A DNA stretch of 64,000 bases from Segatella copri (GCF_019249795.2 NZ_CP156892.1:248001-312000); one strand, 5' to 3'; shown: positions 44,453 to 53,364, counted from the first letter of the stretch. Notes: a model not told the origin generated them from the letters alone. Made by a program: numbers and translations.

Positions 44453-46984
44453 ATGAAATTATCAGAACTTAAAACAGGTGAAAGCGCCGTCATCGTCAAG
44501 GTATCAGGACACGGTGGCTTCAGAAAGAGAGTCATCGAGATGGGATTCATCAAGGGCAAGAAGGTAGATGTACTCCTTAACGCCCCACTCCAGGACCCAG
44601 TGAAATACAAGATTATGGGTTACGAGGTGTCTCTCCGCCACAGCGAAGCCGACCATATCGAGGTGGTTTCCATTGATGAAGCCAAGAACGATGCAAAGCT
44701 CAGCAAGGCGGAAGAAGAAGACCGCCAACAGGTAATTGACTCAAAAGTAGTAGATTCCAACGATAGCGACGAGCAGGCGCTCGGCGACAAGATGCTCGTA
44801 GCTGAAAGAAAAGACAATGCCAGCAACGAAGCCCTGGCTGAACAGGAAGCAGAAAGACTCCACCGCGTCATCAACGTGGCACTGGTGGGAAATCCAAACT
44901 GCGGTAAGACTTCCCTCTTCAACTTTGCTTCGGGTGCTCACGAACGCGTAGGCAACTATAGCGGTGTAACCGTGGATGCCAAGGTGGGCGAAGCCGATTT
45001 CAACGGCTACCACTTCAATCTGGTAGATTTGCCGGGTACCTATTCCCTCTCGGCTTATTCGCCAGAAGAACTCTATGTGCGCAAGCAGCTCATCGAGCAT
45101 ACGCCGGATATCGTCATCAACGTCATCGACACCAGCAACCTGGAGCGCAATCTCTATCTCACCACACAATTGATAGATATGCACATCCGCATGGTCTGCG
45201 CCCTCAATATGTTTGATGAAACCGAGAAGCGTGGCGATAACATCGACTACGACAAACTGGGCGAACTCTTCGGTATCTCGATGATTCCTACCGTCTTCAC
45301 CAATGGCCGAGGCGTGGACAAGCTCTTCGAGACCATCATCGAACTCTACGAAGGCAAGGAAGATTCCAGCGCTCACTATCGCCATATCCACATCAACCAC
45401 GGACATGAGATAGAACATGGTATCGAGCATATCCAGAAATATCTGAAGGCAGATGATTCCATCCGCCAGCGCTACTCTACCCGATACCTCTCCATCAAGT
45501 TGTTGGAGAATGATAAGCACGCTGAGGAATACGTAAGTCATCTGAACTCTGCAAAGGAAATCTTCGCAGCCCGTGACGAGGCAGCCAAGCGTGTGAAGGA
45601 AGAGACCCAAGAGGATAGCGAAACCGCCATCATGGATGCCAAATACGGTTTTATCCATGGCGCATTGCAGGAAGCAGGCTATGAACCGGGCAAGGCGAAG
45701 GATACCTATCAGGTAACCCACCTCATCGACAGCATCCTGACCAATAAATATGTAGGCTTCCCAATCTTCGTTCTCCTGCTGTTCATCATGTTCTCAGCCA
45801 CCTTCGTACTGGGCGAGATTCCTAAGGGATGGATTGAGGACGGCGTGGCATGGCTGGGCGATTTCATCAGCAATACGATGCCGGACGGACCTGTAAAGGA
45901 TATGCTGGTAGATGGTGTGATTGGTGGTGTAGGTGCCGTGATTGTCTTCCTGCCACAGATTCTGATTCTGTATTTCTTCATCTCTTATATGGAGGATTCG
46001 GGATATATGGCTCGTGCCGCCTTCATCATGGATAAGCTGATGCACAAGATGGGCTTGCATGGCAAATCATTCATTCCGCTGATTATGGGATTCGGATGTA
46101 ACGTGCCTGCGGTGATGGCAACAAGAACCATCGAGAGTCACCGTTCCCGTCTGATTACGATGCTGATATTGCCATTGATGAGCTGTTCGGCTCGTCTGCC
46201 AATCTACATCATGGTCATCGGAACATTCTTTGCCATCCAATACCGTTCACTCATCATGGTATCGCTCTATCTCATCGGCATCTTCCTAGCCGTGATATTG
46301 AGCCGCATCTTTGCCAGTTTCGTGGTGAAGGGCGAAGATACCCCGTTCGTAATGGAGCTGCCTCCTTACCGCTTCCCTACCTGGAAGGCGATAGGCCGCC
46401 ATACCTGGGAAAAGGGCAAGCAGTACTTGAAGAAGATGGGTGGTATCATCCTTGTGGCAAGTATCATCGTATGGGCTTTGGGTTACTTTCCTCATAATGA
46501 AGAACTTGATAACCAGGCTCAGCAGGAACAGAGCTATATCGGCAGAATCGGTAAGACCATCGAGCCTATCTTCACCCCACAGGGTTTCGACTGGAAACTG
46601 GATGTGGGCTTGGTTTCCGGTGTGGGTGCCAAGGAGATTGTAGCCTCAACAATGGGCGTGCTCTACAGCAACAACGACAGTTTCTCTGATGATCAGGATT
46701 ACAACGATGAAGACGGAAAATACGAAGTCTTGAAGAAGCAGATGACTTCAGACCTGAAGAAGACCTACGGTTACAGCGATGCCGAGGCAGCAGCGAAGGC
46801 AACGCTCACCGCCTACTGTTTCCTCCTCTTTGTATTGCTCTACTTCCCTTGCATCGCCACGATAGCAGCCATCAAGGGCGAGACGGGCAGTTGGAAATGG
46901 GCAGGCTTCGCCGCCGGATACACCACGCTATTGGCATGGGTAGTATCAGCCCTGGTCTTCCAGATAGGAAGTTTGTTTATCTAA
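44453..46984 (+). CDS. feoB: FeoA-FeoB fusion, ferrous iron transporter
   Basis: Inner-membrane Fe2+ importer, 843 aa. Residues 1-75 are a complete FeoA (SH3-like) domain beginning MKLSELKTGESAVIVKVSG; an acidic linker (about 78-135) follows; the FeoB G domain has G1 GNPNCGKT at 146-153, G3 LVDLPGTYSLSAYSPEE and NMFDE. The C-terminal membrane part contains the Gate motifs with conserved Cys (GFGCNVPAVMATRTI, LPLMSCSARLPIYIM). FeoAB fusion is the usual Bacteroidota form. It supplies anaerobic iron and may share regulation with the imelysin locus, which is inference. Confidence 0.96.
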   Translation: MKLSELKTGESAVIVKVSGHGGFRKRVIEMGFIKGKKVDVLLNAPLQDPVKYKIMGYEVSLRHSEADHIEVVSIDEAKNDAKLSKAEEEDRQQVIDSKVVDSNDSDEQALGDKMLVAERKDNASNEALAEQEAERLHRVINVALVGNPNCGKTSLFNFASGAHERVGNYSGVTVDAKVGEADFNGYHFNLVDLPGTYSLSAYSPEELYVRKQLIEHTPDIVINVIDTSNLERNLYLTTQLIDMHIRMVCALNMFDETEKRGDNIDYDKLGELFGISMIPTVFTNGRGVDKLFETIIELYEGKEDSSAHYRHIHINHGHEIEHGIEHIQKYLKADDSIRQRYSTRYLSIKLLENDKHAEEYVSHLNSAKEIFAARDEAAKRVKEETQEDSETAIMDAKYGFIHGALQEAGYEPGKAKDTYQVTHLIDSILTNKYVGFPIFVLLLFIMFSATFVLGEIPKGWIEDGVAWLGDFISNTMPDGPVKDMLVDGVIGGVGAVIVFLPQILILYFFISYMEDSGYMARAAFIMDKLMHKMGLHGKSFIPLIMGFGCNVPAVMATRTIESHRSRLITMLILPLMSCSARLPIYIMVIGTFFAIQYRSLIMVSLYLIGIFLAVILSRIFASFVVKGEDTPFVMELPPYRFPTWKAIGRHTWEKGKQYLKKMGGIILVASIIVWALGYFPHNEELDNQAQQEQSYIGRIGKTIEPIFTPQGFDWKLDVGLVSGVGAKEIVASTMGVLYSNNDSFSDDQDYNDEDGKYEVLKKQMTSDLKKTYGYSDAEAAAKATLTAYCFLLFVLLYFPCIATIAAIKGETGSWKWAGFAAGYTTLLAWVVSALVFQIGSLFI

Positions 46985-47021
46985 TCAAGGTGTCAGCTTT
47001 AAGAAAACAAACAAAGAGAGC

Positions 47022-47248
47022 GCACAACACCTGAACGACAGCCGCACAACAACTGAGCGACGCTCGCACAACACCTGTTGTGCAAGCGCACATCAACTGT
47101 TGTGCGGCTTACTATATAATATATCCAGAAGACTTATTCTATATATCTGAAAGACTTCAAGTAACTGTTCGGAAGACTTTAGTCATATACTAGAACGTTA
47201 TCAGTCATATACCTGAACGACATCAATCATATCATTAGAAGACATCAA
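47022..47248. repeat. Degenerate 22-nt-period array downstream of feoAB
   Basis: Four units at 47022, 47044, 47066 and 47088 start GCACAAC or GCACATC; after a 7-nt slip, six more start at 47117, 47139, 47161, 47183, 47205 and 47227, the last three beginning TCATAT. A shared core resembling ACCTGAACGAC or ATCAGAAGAC recurs in each. The third unit contains the perfect palindrome GCACAACACCTGTTGTGC. It fills the 276-nt gap between the convergent feoAB and MFS genes; no other terminator is seen there. Confidence 0.75.
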
Positions 47249-47260
47249 CCGTTTCCTTAT

Positions 47261-48442
47261 TCAGGATAATCTCTTTCCTACCTTTGCGGCAACAAACGCT
47301 ATCATCAGACCCAGGCAGGCGGCAATGCTGATGGCAATGCGGAGACCGGTAGCCTCAGCAAGCCATCCGATAACCGGAGGTCCTACCAGGAAACCGAAGA
47401 AACTGATGCTCGAAACGATGGTAATGGCGATGCTCGCCTTGATGGTTCCCAATTTTCCGGCGATACTGTAACAGATAGGAACCGACGAAGAGATGCCGAA
47501 ACCTACCAGCAGGAAACCCAAGGTGGCAGGAATGAGATAAGGCAAGGCAGCAGCCAGCCACAAACCGCCAAATATCAAACCACCACAAACCTTCAATACT
47601 CTGGCTGGACCGAATTTCGTAACAAACCCATCAGCCATGAATCTACCCAACGTCATCGCACCCATACCAGCAACATAGCCCGCACGGATAAAAGCCTCAT
47701 CGGTTTTTACTACTGATGAAAAATATACGCTACTCCAATCGTAAACGGTACCTTCACAGAACATGCCTGCAAATCCCATCAGTCCCAAAAGGAAAAGAAT
47801 CGGATCGATGGTCTTGAAAGAGAACTTCGGAACATCCTCCTCTTCTGCTTTCGCCATGGCATCATTAATCAGAAAGCGGAAACCGACAGCAACGATGAGA
47901 ATACTCAGAACCAGGATAGTTCCAAAGTGGACATCTATCGGGAGCAAAGTGTTGGCAAAGATGGCACCGATGATACCACCGGAGAATCCACCCAGACTCC
48001 ACAGACCATGAAACGATGACATGATGTTGCGCCCATACATCTTCTCTACCAGACATGCCTGCGTATTGGTGGCAATGTTCATCAGATTCGCCATCATTCC
48101 GAAAGCAATAAGACTCAAAATCAGATGAAAAACCGTAGTACTGCTACCGATGCAGAAAAGAACCAGAACATAGAGCAACTCAGAGAGAACCAGCATCTTC
48201 TTGCTGCCAAATCTACTCACCAGGATACCCGAAAAAGCCATCATCAGAAGTTGGCCGATAGGAATGGCGAAAAGCACCGTTCCCAGCTGTCCGTTGCTCA
48301 GATGCAACATCTGTTTTACATCCGGAATACGGCTTGCCCAACTGGCAAACACTACTCCCGGAACAAAATAATAAGCCGCAACCGCCACTCGCTTGCGCGC
48401 CAAATCACTTAAATTACTCAAATTACTCAAACTGACTGTCAT
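47261..48442 (-). CDS. MFS transporter (YbjJ-like)
   Basis: 393-aa inner-membrane protein with about 12 helices and the MFS loop signature VSRFGSKKMLVLSE after helix 2. The N-terminal part SWASRIPDVKQMLHLSNGQL resembles the YbjJ/FucP-neighbour group of MFS proteins, whose substrates are mostly unknown. It is divergent from the SGNH hydrolase; its promoter includes TAATTTTG at 48489-48496 on the minus strand. No sugar-specific motif allows a substrate call. Confidence 0.82.
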   Translation of the reverse strand: MTVSLSNLSNLSDLARKRVAVAAYYFVPGVVFASWASRIPDVKQMLHLSNGQLGTVLFAIPIGQLLMMAFSGILVSRFGSKKMLVLSELLYVLVLFCIGSSTTVFHLILSLIAFGMMANLMNIATNTQACLVEKMYGRNIMSSFHGLWSLGGFSGGIIGAIFANTLLPIDVHFGTILVLSILIVAVGFRFLINDAMAKAEEEDVPKFSFKTIDPILFLLGLMGFAGMFCEGTVYDWSSVYFSSVVKTDEAFIRAGYVAGMGAMTLGRFMADGFVTKFGPARVLKVCGGLIFGGLWLAAALPYLIPATLGFLLVGFGISSSVPICYSIAGKLGTIKASIAITIVSSISFFGFLVGPPVIGWLAEATGLRIAISIAACLGLMIAFVAAKVGKRLS

Positions 48443-48488
48443 CCTTAATAATATACCTATTATAAATACTCATTTCTATTAGCGGCTG

Positions 48489-48496
48489 CAAAATTA
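48489..48496 (-). promoter_or_regulatory. -7 element of the MFS gene
   Basis: TAATTTTG on the minus strand, 47 nt before the MFS start codon. Confidence 0.55.
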
Positions 48497-48538
48497 CAAA
48501 AAAAAAACAGAAAAAGACTGATATTTGAACAATAAATG

Positions 48539-48570
48539 TTGCGCCGTTTGAGATTTTTGCCGTACCTTTG
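48539..48570 (+). promoter_or_regulatory. Promoter of the SGNH hydrolase gene
   Basis: TTG (48539-48541), 21-nt spacer, TACCTTTG (48563-48570), 33 nt before the start codon. Confidence 0.75.
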
Positions 48571-48602
48571 CACTCAGAAAAAGAATTAAAAACAAACTAG
48601 CA

Positions 48603-49469
48603 ATGAAGAAACAAACAATGATTACCCTGGCACTCGCCCTCACTCTGGCAATGCCAACCCTACACGCCTTCGCCCAGAAGGCGATGAGCAAGAAAGAAAT
48701 TGCCGAAAAAGAAAAGGCATTCAAGAACCTTCAGCATCCCTGGAAGGGAAAGAAAGTGGCTTACTTCGGCGACTCCATCACAGACCCTAACATCAAGGCA
48801 TCGAAGGTGAAATACTGGGGATTCCTGCAGGATTGGCTCGGCATCACCCCTTACGTTTATGGTGTGAGCGGCAGACAGTGGAACGATATTCCCCGTCAGG
48901 CAGACCAACTGCAGAAGGAACATGGTGATGATTTCGATGCCATCCTCATCTTTATGGGTACCAACGATTACAACAACGGTGTGCCTGTAGGCGAATGGTA
49001 TACAGAGACTTTCGACAGCGTGAGAGTAGCCCGCCACAAGCCAAGCGAAATGGTACAGCGCCGCCACCGCCACTTCTGCATGGACAAGAATACATTGAAA
49101 GGCCGCATCAACATCGCCATGTCGAAGTTGAAGCAGATGTATCCTACCAAGCAAATTGTGGTGATGACTCCTGTGCATCGTGCTCTCTTTGCCAGTGGTG
49201 ACAAGAACATCCAGCCAGATGAGATGTACGAGAATGCGCGTGGCATCTTCTTCGATGAATACGTGAAAGCTATCAAGGAAACAGGCAATGTCTGGGCAGT
49301 TCCGGTCATCGACCTCAACTCCCTTTCCGGTCTCTTCCCTCTTTACGATGCTGGTGCGCAGATGTTTAACAAACCGGATACCGACCGTCTTCATCCAAAC
49401 GATGCCGGTCACTCCCGCATGGCTAAGACCATCATGCAGCAGCTCTCTGCATTGCCTTGCGTCTTCTAG
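48603..49469 (+). CDS. Secreted SGNH/GDSL-family hydrolase
   Basis: 288 aa with a signal peptide (about 1-25, AFA-Q). The SGNH blocks are present: block I FGDSITDPN with nucleophile S58, the Gly in GVSGRQWNDIP, block III GTNDYNN and block V DRLHPNDAG with catalytic D and H near 264-267. These enzymes remove acetyl or acyl groups from carbohydrates or lipids; a role in polysaccharide deacetylation is plausible, but the substrate is not shown. It is a single-gene unit. Confidence 0.85.
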   Translation: MKKQTMITLALALTLAMPTLHAFAQKAMSKKEIAEKEKAFKNLQHPWKGKKVAYFGDSITDPNIKASKVKYWGFLQDWLGITPYVYGVSGRQWNDIPRQADQLQKEHGDDFDAILIFMGTNDYNNGVPVGEWYTETFDSVRVARHKPSEMVQRRHRHFCMDKNTLKGRINIAMSKLKQMYPTKQIVVMTPVHRALFASGDKNIQPDEMYENARGIFFDEYVKAIKETGNVWAVPVIDLNSLSGLFPLYDAGAQMFNKPDTDRLHPNDAGHSRMAKTIMQQLSALPCVF

Positions 49470-49622
49470 AAATCCGCATCATGTCTTTTTCTTCTATCAA
49501 TAGATACTTTTTACTTTATAAACTAGAAAGGTAGACACCATTACTTTCATAAAACTGAAATAGTAGACACTCTGCCTTTACTTAGCAATAAGGCTTAAAA
49601 AGTTCACTTTTTTTATAAAAAG

Positions 49623-49654
49623 TTTGGAAAAGCCGATAAAAAAGATTATATTTG
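49623..49654 (+). promoter_or_regulatory. Promoter of the mntA-hepT pair
   Basis: TTTG (49623-49626), 20-nt spacer, TATATTTG (49647-49654), 26 nt before mntA. The sequence just upstream (TTTTTTATAAAAAG) closely resembles that before the promoter at 61842. Confidence 0.82.
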
Positions 49655-49679
49655 CAACATAAATCAAACTGTATCGCTT

Positions 49680-49988
49680 ATGCTTAGCAAGAATGTACAA
49701 GAAATGATACCCAAGATACAGCAGTATCTTGCTAGCCAGCCCATAGAAAAGGCTTGGCTGTTTGGTTCATGCTCTCGTGGTGAAGAAACTCCGAAGAGCG
49801 ATGTTGACTTGTTGGTAAGATACCAAGACAGTGACTCCATGTCTCTGTTCGATATCTCTGGAATCATGGTAAATCTCAAAAAGATTATCAAGCGCCCTGT
49901 AGATTTAATAGAAGAGGACTGTCTTCTTCCTTTTGCATCAAAATCAGCAAACCGAGATAAAATATTGATTTATGAGAGAAAAAGTTAA
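49680..49988 (+). CDS. mntA: MntA-type nucleotidyltransferase (antitoxin)
   Basis: Minimal nucleotidyltransferase of 102 aa. The catalytic pattern is WLFGSCSRGEETPKSDVDLLV (GSx10DxD). In MntA-HepT systems the enzyme adds AMP to a Tyr of the HepT RNase and so blocks it. The stop codon (49986-49988) overlaps the start of hepT by 17 nt, the usual coupling. The gene itself looks intact, although its partner does not. Confidence 0.87.
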   Translation: MLSKNVQEMIPKIQQYLASQPIEKAWLFGSCSRGEETPKSDVDLLVRYQDSDSMSLFDISGIMVNLKKIIKRPVDLIEEDCLLPFASKSANRDKILIYERKS

Positions 49989-50331
49989 AGACAAAGGAAG
50001 GCTTGAACATATTCTCCAAGCTTGTAATGATTTACTTGCCTCAAAAGACAAGTACACATTTGATGCAGTTAAAGACGATCCTATTATCTTTTATGGTTTC
50101 GTCAAGTTAGCAGAAATCATAGGTTAAGCCTCTTATATGCTTACAAAGGAATTTCGAGCGAAACATACAGAGATTCCTTGGGAGCAAATGATAGGTTTAA
50201 GGCATGTTTTGGTGCATGGATACTATACAATTAAGCCCAAACAGCTTTGGAATATCATAGAGAAGGATATACCAGTTTTGATGCCGCAAATTAAGCAACT
50301 ACTTGATTCTGAGAAGTTTTCAGAAGAATAA
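49972..50331 (+). pseudogene. hepT: HepT-type HEPN toxin interrupted by an in-frame stop
   Basis: The frame starting at ATG 49972 reads 51 codons, meets TAA at 50125-50127, and continues in the same frame to 50331 without further stops, giving a 119-residue HepT-sized product if the stop is ignored. The context EIIG-stop-ASYMLTKEF suggests that a Glu codon (GAA) became TAA. The HEPN active site RX4HXY (RHVLVHGYY) lies after the stop, so the first fragment is inactive; re-initiation at the ATG at 50137 would give a 64-aa C-terminal piece that keeps the motif. The IS66 target lies 8 nt downstream. Sequencing error cannot be excluded. Confidence 0.85.
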
Positions 50332-50346
50332 GCAAGAATAAGGCAT

Positions 50347-50373
50347 GTAAGAGTCTCCGCGTTTATACCTTGC
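50347..50373 (+). repeat. IS66 left terminal inverted repeat
   Basis: Pairs with 55642-55668; preceded by the target duplication TAAGGCAT at 50339-50346. Confidence 0.93.
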
Positions 50374-50415
50374 ATAATTCAAAAAAAGCAGTAACAGCTG
50401 ATTAAACAAATGCTG

Positions 50416-50619
50416 CTACTGCTTTTTCCATCGGTCAGGAAGTAAGTCTCTATATTTCTCCAGTGGGGTATTCGGTTGCCATTCAATGGTCTTTTCTATG
50501 ACATCGCTAATGTATTCAAACAGATTGATGCCATTCAGTTTGCATGAGATGGCGATGGAATATAGGATAGCTCCCCGGCTTGCTCCTTCGTGCGAACCAA
50601 AGAACATTGAGTTTCTTCT
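50416..50619 (-). pseudogene. tnpC: 3' part of IS66 transposase gene tnpC
   Basis: 67 codons plus stop encoding the C-terminal domain of the IS66 transposase (RRNSMFFGSHEGASRGA, then ILYSIAISCKLNGINLFEYI). Joined to the 5' part ending at 53365 it rebuilds an uninterrupted 526-aa protein. The first usable ATG gives only 63 aa, so this piece is not a working gene. Confidence 0.92.
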
Positions 50620-50852
50620 TGATTCCTAAGACATAGCCAAATTTTTGAGCAACTTTTTGTGTTAATAAATACAAAAGAGGTATTTTGGAACATACAGGCA
50701 CTAAAATATCGGTAGCAGAAATGGTCAAAAATGATTTTTCTGTTACAAATCAACACGGAACTCGTTCTTTTAATAGCGTGTGGCTAGATTCCTAATTAGT
50801 TATCCGTGTTTGTGTCTTTACAAGACTCTAAATGGCAGTAGCACAGACTGCT
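50620..50852. other. Unassigned non-coding part of the insert in tnpC
   Basis: 233 nt between the tnpC 3' part and the first IS110-type border. With 53315-53364 it makes about 283 nt that belong neither to IS66 nor clearly to the two IS110 elements; possibly an older insertion or the remnant of another element. No gene seen. Confidence 0.5.
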
Positions 50853-50872
50853 ATAGTTCACTTGTTTCGGAC

Positions 50873-51898
50873 TTATGATATTGCAAGTTTTTCATTGCTG
50901 CTCTTTGAATCCAACGGTTCCCATTTTCTGTTCTGCTTACCTATAGCGAACATTCTGAGAACAAGTTTGAACTTAACGGCATTCAATGCCTTGCGTTTTG
51001 TGTCTGAATCTTGCTTACCTCCTAATTTACGGTTATAAAATGATTGTAACTCTGCATCATATTGTACAACAACTGTGGCCGCCATGGATAGATCTGCTTT
51101 CGCCTGACCATCACAGCGTGCTGAAGGTCGGGGACGCCATTTCACACTGGTGCCTGAAGTGCGGAAGTGCGGTGCCACGCCGACATAACTGGCATATTGC
51201 CTTGCTGTTTCAAAAGCGGTAAAGTTTCGGGTAATGACAATGACATTTATGGCATTGACGAAGCCTATTCCCGGTATTGTCAGAAGATTCTTGTAAGTAG
51301 ACAAGAGGCTATCGTCTGTAGCCAGCAACTTCTGTTCTTCCAACTCGATGTTCTCAATGTCACGGCTGAATTTTTTGATGTAGCCATCATATAACTGGGC
51401 ATCTTCCTTTGTGATGCATAGCTGTCTTCTGTTCATGAAGCATGTACGCTGTTCCACCAGGAACTTACGCTCATTCATCAGTGCCTTGAGTCTCTGCATG
51501 GTCTTGTCAGGCATATTATAAGGCTTGACACATTCAGTACCATTATAGCGATAGAGAAAGTCTGCAATCTTGGCAGAGTCAATCTTGTCGCTCTTGTCCT
51601 TGGGCCCCATGGGATAATGCTTTACCACATGGGTGGAGAGCATGCAGAACTGATAGTTCCTGGTATTAAGAAACTTCTCCAGCTCCATGGAATAGCTGCC
51701 GGTGAACTCCATTCCGAAGAGACTGTTCGAGAGAACCACATGATTCTTCTTGAGCCATGTGCACATTTCGCCAAATCCCTTGCGGGAATTGTTGAATACA
51801 TCGTGAGAAAAGTCCTTAATTGGGGTTTCTTCACAGAAAATTGATACGTCAATGACATTTTTTGAGATGTCGATGCCGATAAATGATTTATTTTTCAT
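50873..51898 (-). CDS. IS110-family transposase, element 1
   Basis: 341 aa from ATG 51898 (an in-frame ATG at 51913 adds 5 residues; the shorter form equals the length of the second copy). The N-terminal RuvC-like DEDD domain opens with FIGIDISKNVIDVSIF (first Asp near residue 9) and continues with GMEFTGSYSMELEKFL. The C-terminal Tnp_20 domain includes LLTIPGIGFVNAINVIVI and the Ser-bearing YASYVGVAPHFRTSGTSVK region. It catalyses RNA-guided recombination of the element in known relatives. The frame looks intact. Confidence 0.92.
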   Translation of the reverse strand: MKNKSFIGIDISKNVIDVSIFCEETPIKDFSHDVFNNSRKGFGEMCTWLKKNHVVLSNSLFGMEFTGSYSMELEKFLNTRNYQFCMLSTHVVKHYPMGPKDKSDKIDSAKIADFLYRYNGTECVKPYNMPDKTMQRLKALMNERKFLVEQRTCFMNRRQLCITKEDAQLYDGYIKKFSRDIENIELEEQKLLATDDSLLSTYKNLLTIPGIGFVNAINVIVITRNFTAFETARQYASYVGVAPHFRTSGTSVKWRPRPSARCDGQAKADLSMAATVVVQYDAELQSFYNRKLGGKQDSDTKRKALNAVKFKLVLRMFAIGKQNRKWEPLDSKSSNEKLAIS

Positions 51899-51913
51899 AC
51901 CTTTGTACCGCAT

Positions 51914-52164
51914 TTTGTAGGAAGGAGCTCTCTATGTCAGGGTAAGCCACATCTTTTAAAAGCTTCCACGGCTAATTCCCTAAACGGCACTTGACCTGGC
52001 ATTTCAGGCTGGGGAGACTAGATCAGGGAAAGGTCTTTGTCTAAGACAAAATAGTTCACTACCCCCGTCCGGAGTTCCTTCCATTTCAGATGCTCCGGCA
52101 AAGGTAGTGAAAAAAACGCAGACAAAAGACTTAGTCGGGAAATAGTTATGCTCTAAGAAGTGCG
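51914..52164 (-). ncRNA. Candidate IS110 bridge RNA region
   Basis: Non-coding region 5' of transposase 1. Read on the minus strand it holds a two-part hairpin: outer stem 52111-52103/52063-52055 (TTCACTACC/GGTAGTGAA) and inner stem 52098-52093/52074-52069 (CCGGAG/CTCCGG), then AGTGAACTAT (52060-52051), identical to the element borders, then a TTTGTC-TTA-GACAAA hairpin (52046-52032). A guide segment matching the donor or target is what a bridge RNA must contain. The boundaries of any transcript are unknown. Confidence 0.5.
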
Positions 52165-53314
52165 ATAGTTCACTTTTGCTGCATTTTAGTTCTTATATGC
52201 ATCTGTCTCCACATATGGTGTTCCACGCTTTATCACGGCAAACATACGAAGGACCAGCTTGAACTTGACGGCATTGAGCACGATGCCACCGCATTTTTCC
52301 TTTCTCTTGCGTATCCAATAGTCTCTTATTGAAGGATTGTTCCTTATGGCGGAAAGGACAGCTATGGATAAGTCTGCCTTGGCTTCAGAAAAGCCTTTCT
52401 TGGAAACCCCCGTTTTCTTTCTTACTGAGGTACCAGATTCCTTTTTAAAAGGGGCTATTCCTATGTAACAGGCATATTTGCGAGGATTGCTGATTGCAGT
52501 GAAATTTTCCGTCAATACAATGGTTTCCAACGCTATGATGCGACCAATGCCAGGAATGGAGGTCAGCAGATTGTAATTCTTTCTGATGCTTGTATCTTCA
52601 TTCATGTAGCTGTCAATCTCTTTGTCTATTGCTTTCTGGTTTTCCTGCATGTTCTTCAGCAGGAGTTTCTTGCGTTCAACGGATAAGTCTGTATCGTATG
52701 CGCTGATATCATGAAGCTGCTGCTTATAGAGAGTTGACTGCTTGGTGTTCTGCTTACGCTCTGCCAGCAATCTCTTCAACTTGAAATAGACAGGTGAAGG
52801 AAGTTTGGAGGGATTGCGAAGAATCTTCTTGTGGTTCTGCTCACAATAGATTGCTATTCTGAAAGCATCCAGTTCATCAGTCTTGATACGGTCTAGAGAG
52901 CGCTGGTCATCATCCAAGTCTGGCTCGAAGCGATGCATTTTGCGAGGTTCCACCATACCATAGATATATTCTTTGGATTCCAGCCATAATCTGAAGTTTT
53001 GGTTATAGAGTCCAGTATATTCCATACAGAACAAAAAGGTATCGAAGTCTTTTCCTACCTTTGCGACCCAGGAGCCAATCTTTTTGAACCCAGCATCATC
53101 ATTGCTCACCTTAATATGAGCATTCTTCCAGTCGATGGTTTCACCATCATAATAAGCAAGGTCGAGAGTCTTCTTGGAGACATCTACGCCAAAGTAAAGT
53201 TCCTTATCCATATTATTGACATTTTAGCATTAAATGGAAACAAGAAAACATTTGGCTTGGCGAAGGACTGAATCAAAAAATAGTGATATTCTAGAGTGAC
53301 ATACAGTTCACCTT
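52165..53314 (-). mobile_element. IS110-family element 2
   Basis: Same orientation as element 1 and directly abutting it. Its 3' border (ATAGTTCACTT, 52165-52175) lies 10 nt after the stop; a related sequence, CAGTTCACCTT (53304-53314), marks the probable other end. The 5' non-coding part is only about 90 nt, shorter than that of element 1. Confidence 0.65.
52186..53211 (-). CDS. IS110-family transposase, element 2
   Basis: 341 aa, related to but clearly different from transposase 1. The DEDD domain opens ELYFGVDVSKKTLDLAYYDG and continues FCMEYTGLYNQNFRLWLESK; the C-terminal domain has LLTSIPGIGRIIALETIVL and YACYIGIAPFKKESGTSVR. The frame is intact. It shares orientation and 3'-border spacing with element 1, suggesting elements that recognise similar sites and inserted side by side. 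Confidence 0.92.
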   Translation of the reverse strand: MDKELYFGVDVSKKTLDLAYYDGETIDWKNAHIKVSNDDAGFKKIGSWVAKVGKDFDTFLFCMEYTGLYNQNFRLWLESKEYIYGMVEPRKMHRFEPDLDDDQRSLDRIKTDELDAFRIAIYCEQNHKKILRNPSKLPSPVYFKLKRLLAERKQNTKQSTLYKQQLHDISAYDTDLSVERKKLLLKNMQENQKAIDKEIDSYMNEDTSIRKNYNLLTSIPGIGRIIALETIVLTENFTAISNPRKYACYIGIAPFKKESGTSVRKKTGVSKKGFSEAKADLSIAVLSAIRNNPSIRDYWIRKRKEKCGGIVLNAVKFKLVLRMFAVIKRGTPYVETDAYKN

Positions 53315-53364
53315 AACACCCGTTAACCAATTCGTTTAAACTTGTTTCCAGGTGCAAAGGTAAA

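Larger units (their letters stand above)
50853..52175 (-). mobile_element. IS110-family element 1
   Basis: Bordered by direct copies of ATAGTTCACTT (50853-50863 and 52165-52175). On the minus strand this border stands 10 nt after the transposase stop, exactly as in element 2. The 1.3-kb unit has a long (about 250 nt) non-coding region 5' of the transposase, as in IS110-type elements that encode a bridge RNA there. No terminal inverted repeat was found, as expected. Confidence 0.75.

Noticed and set aside
47022..47248. CRISPR array in the 22-nt repeats
   Set aside because: Units drift in sequence throughout; there is no constant repeat with unique spacers and no cas gene. The same applies to 5781-5912.
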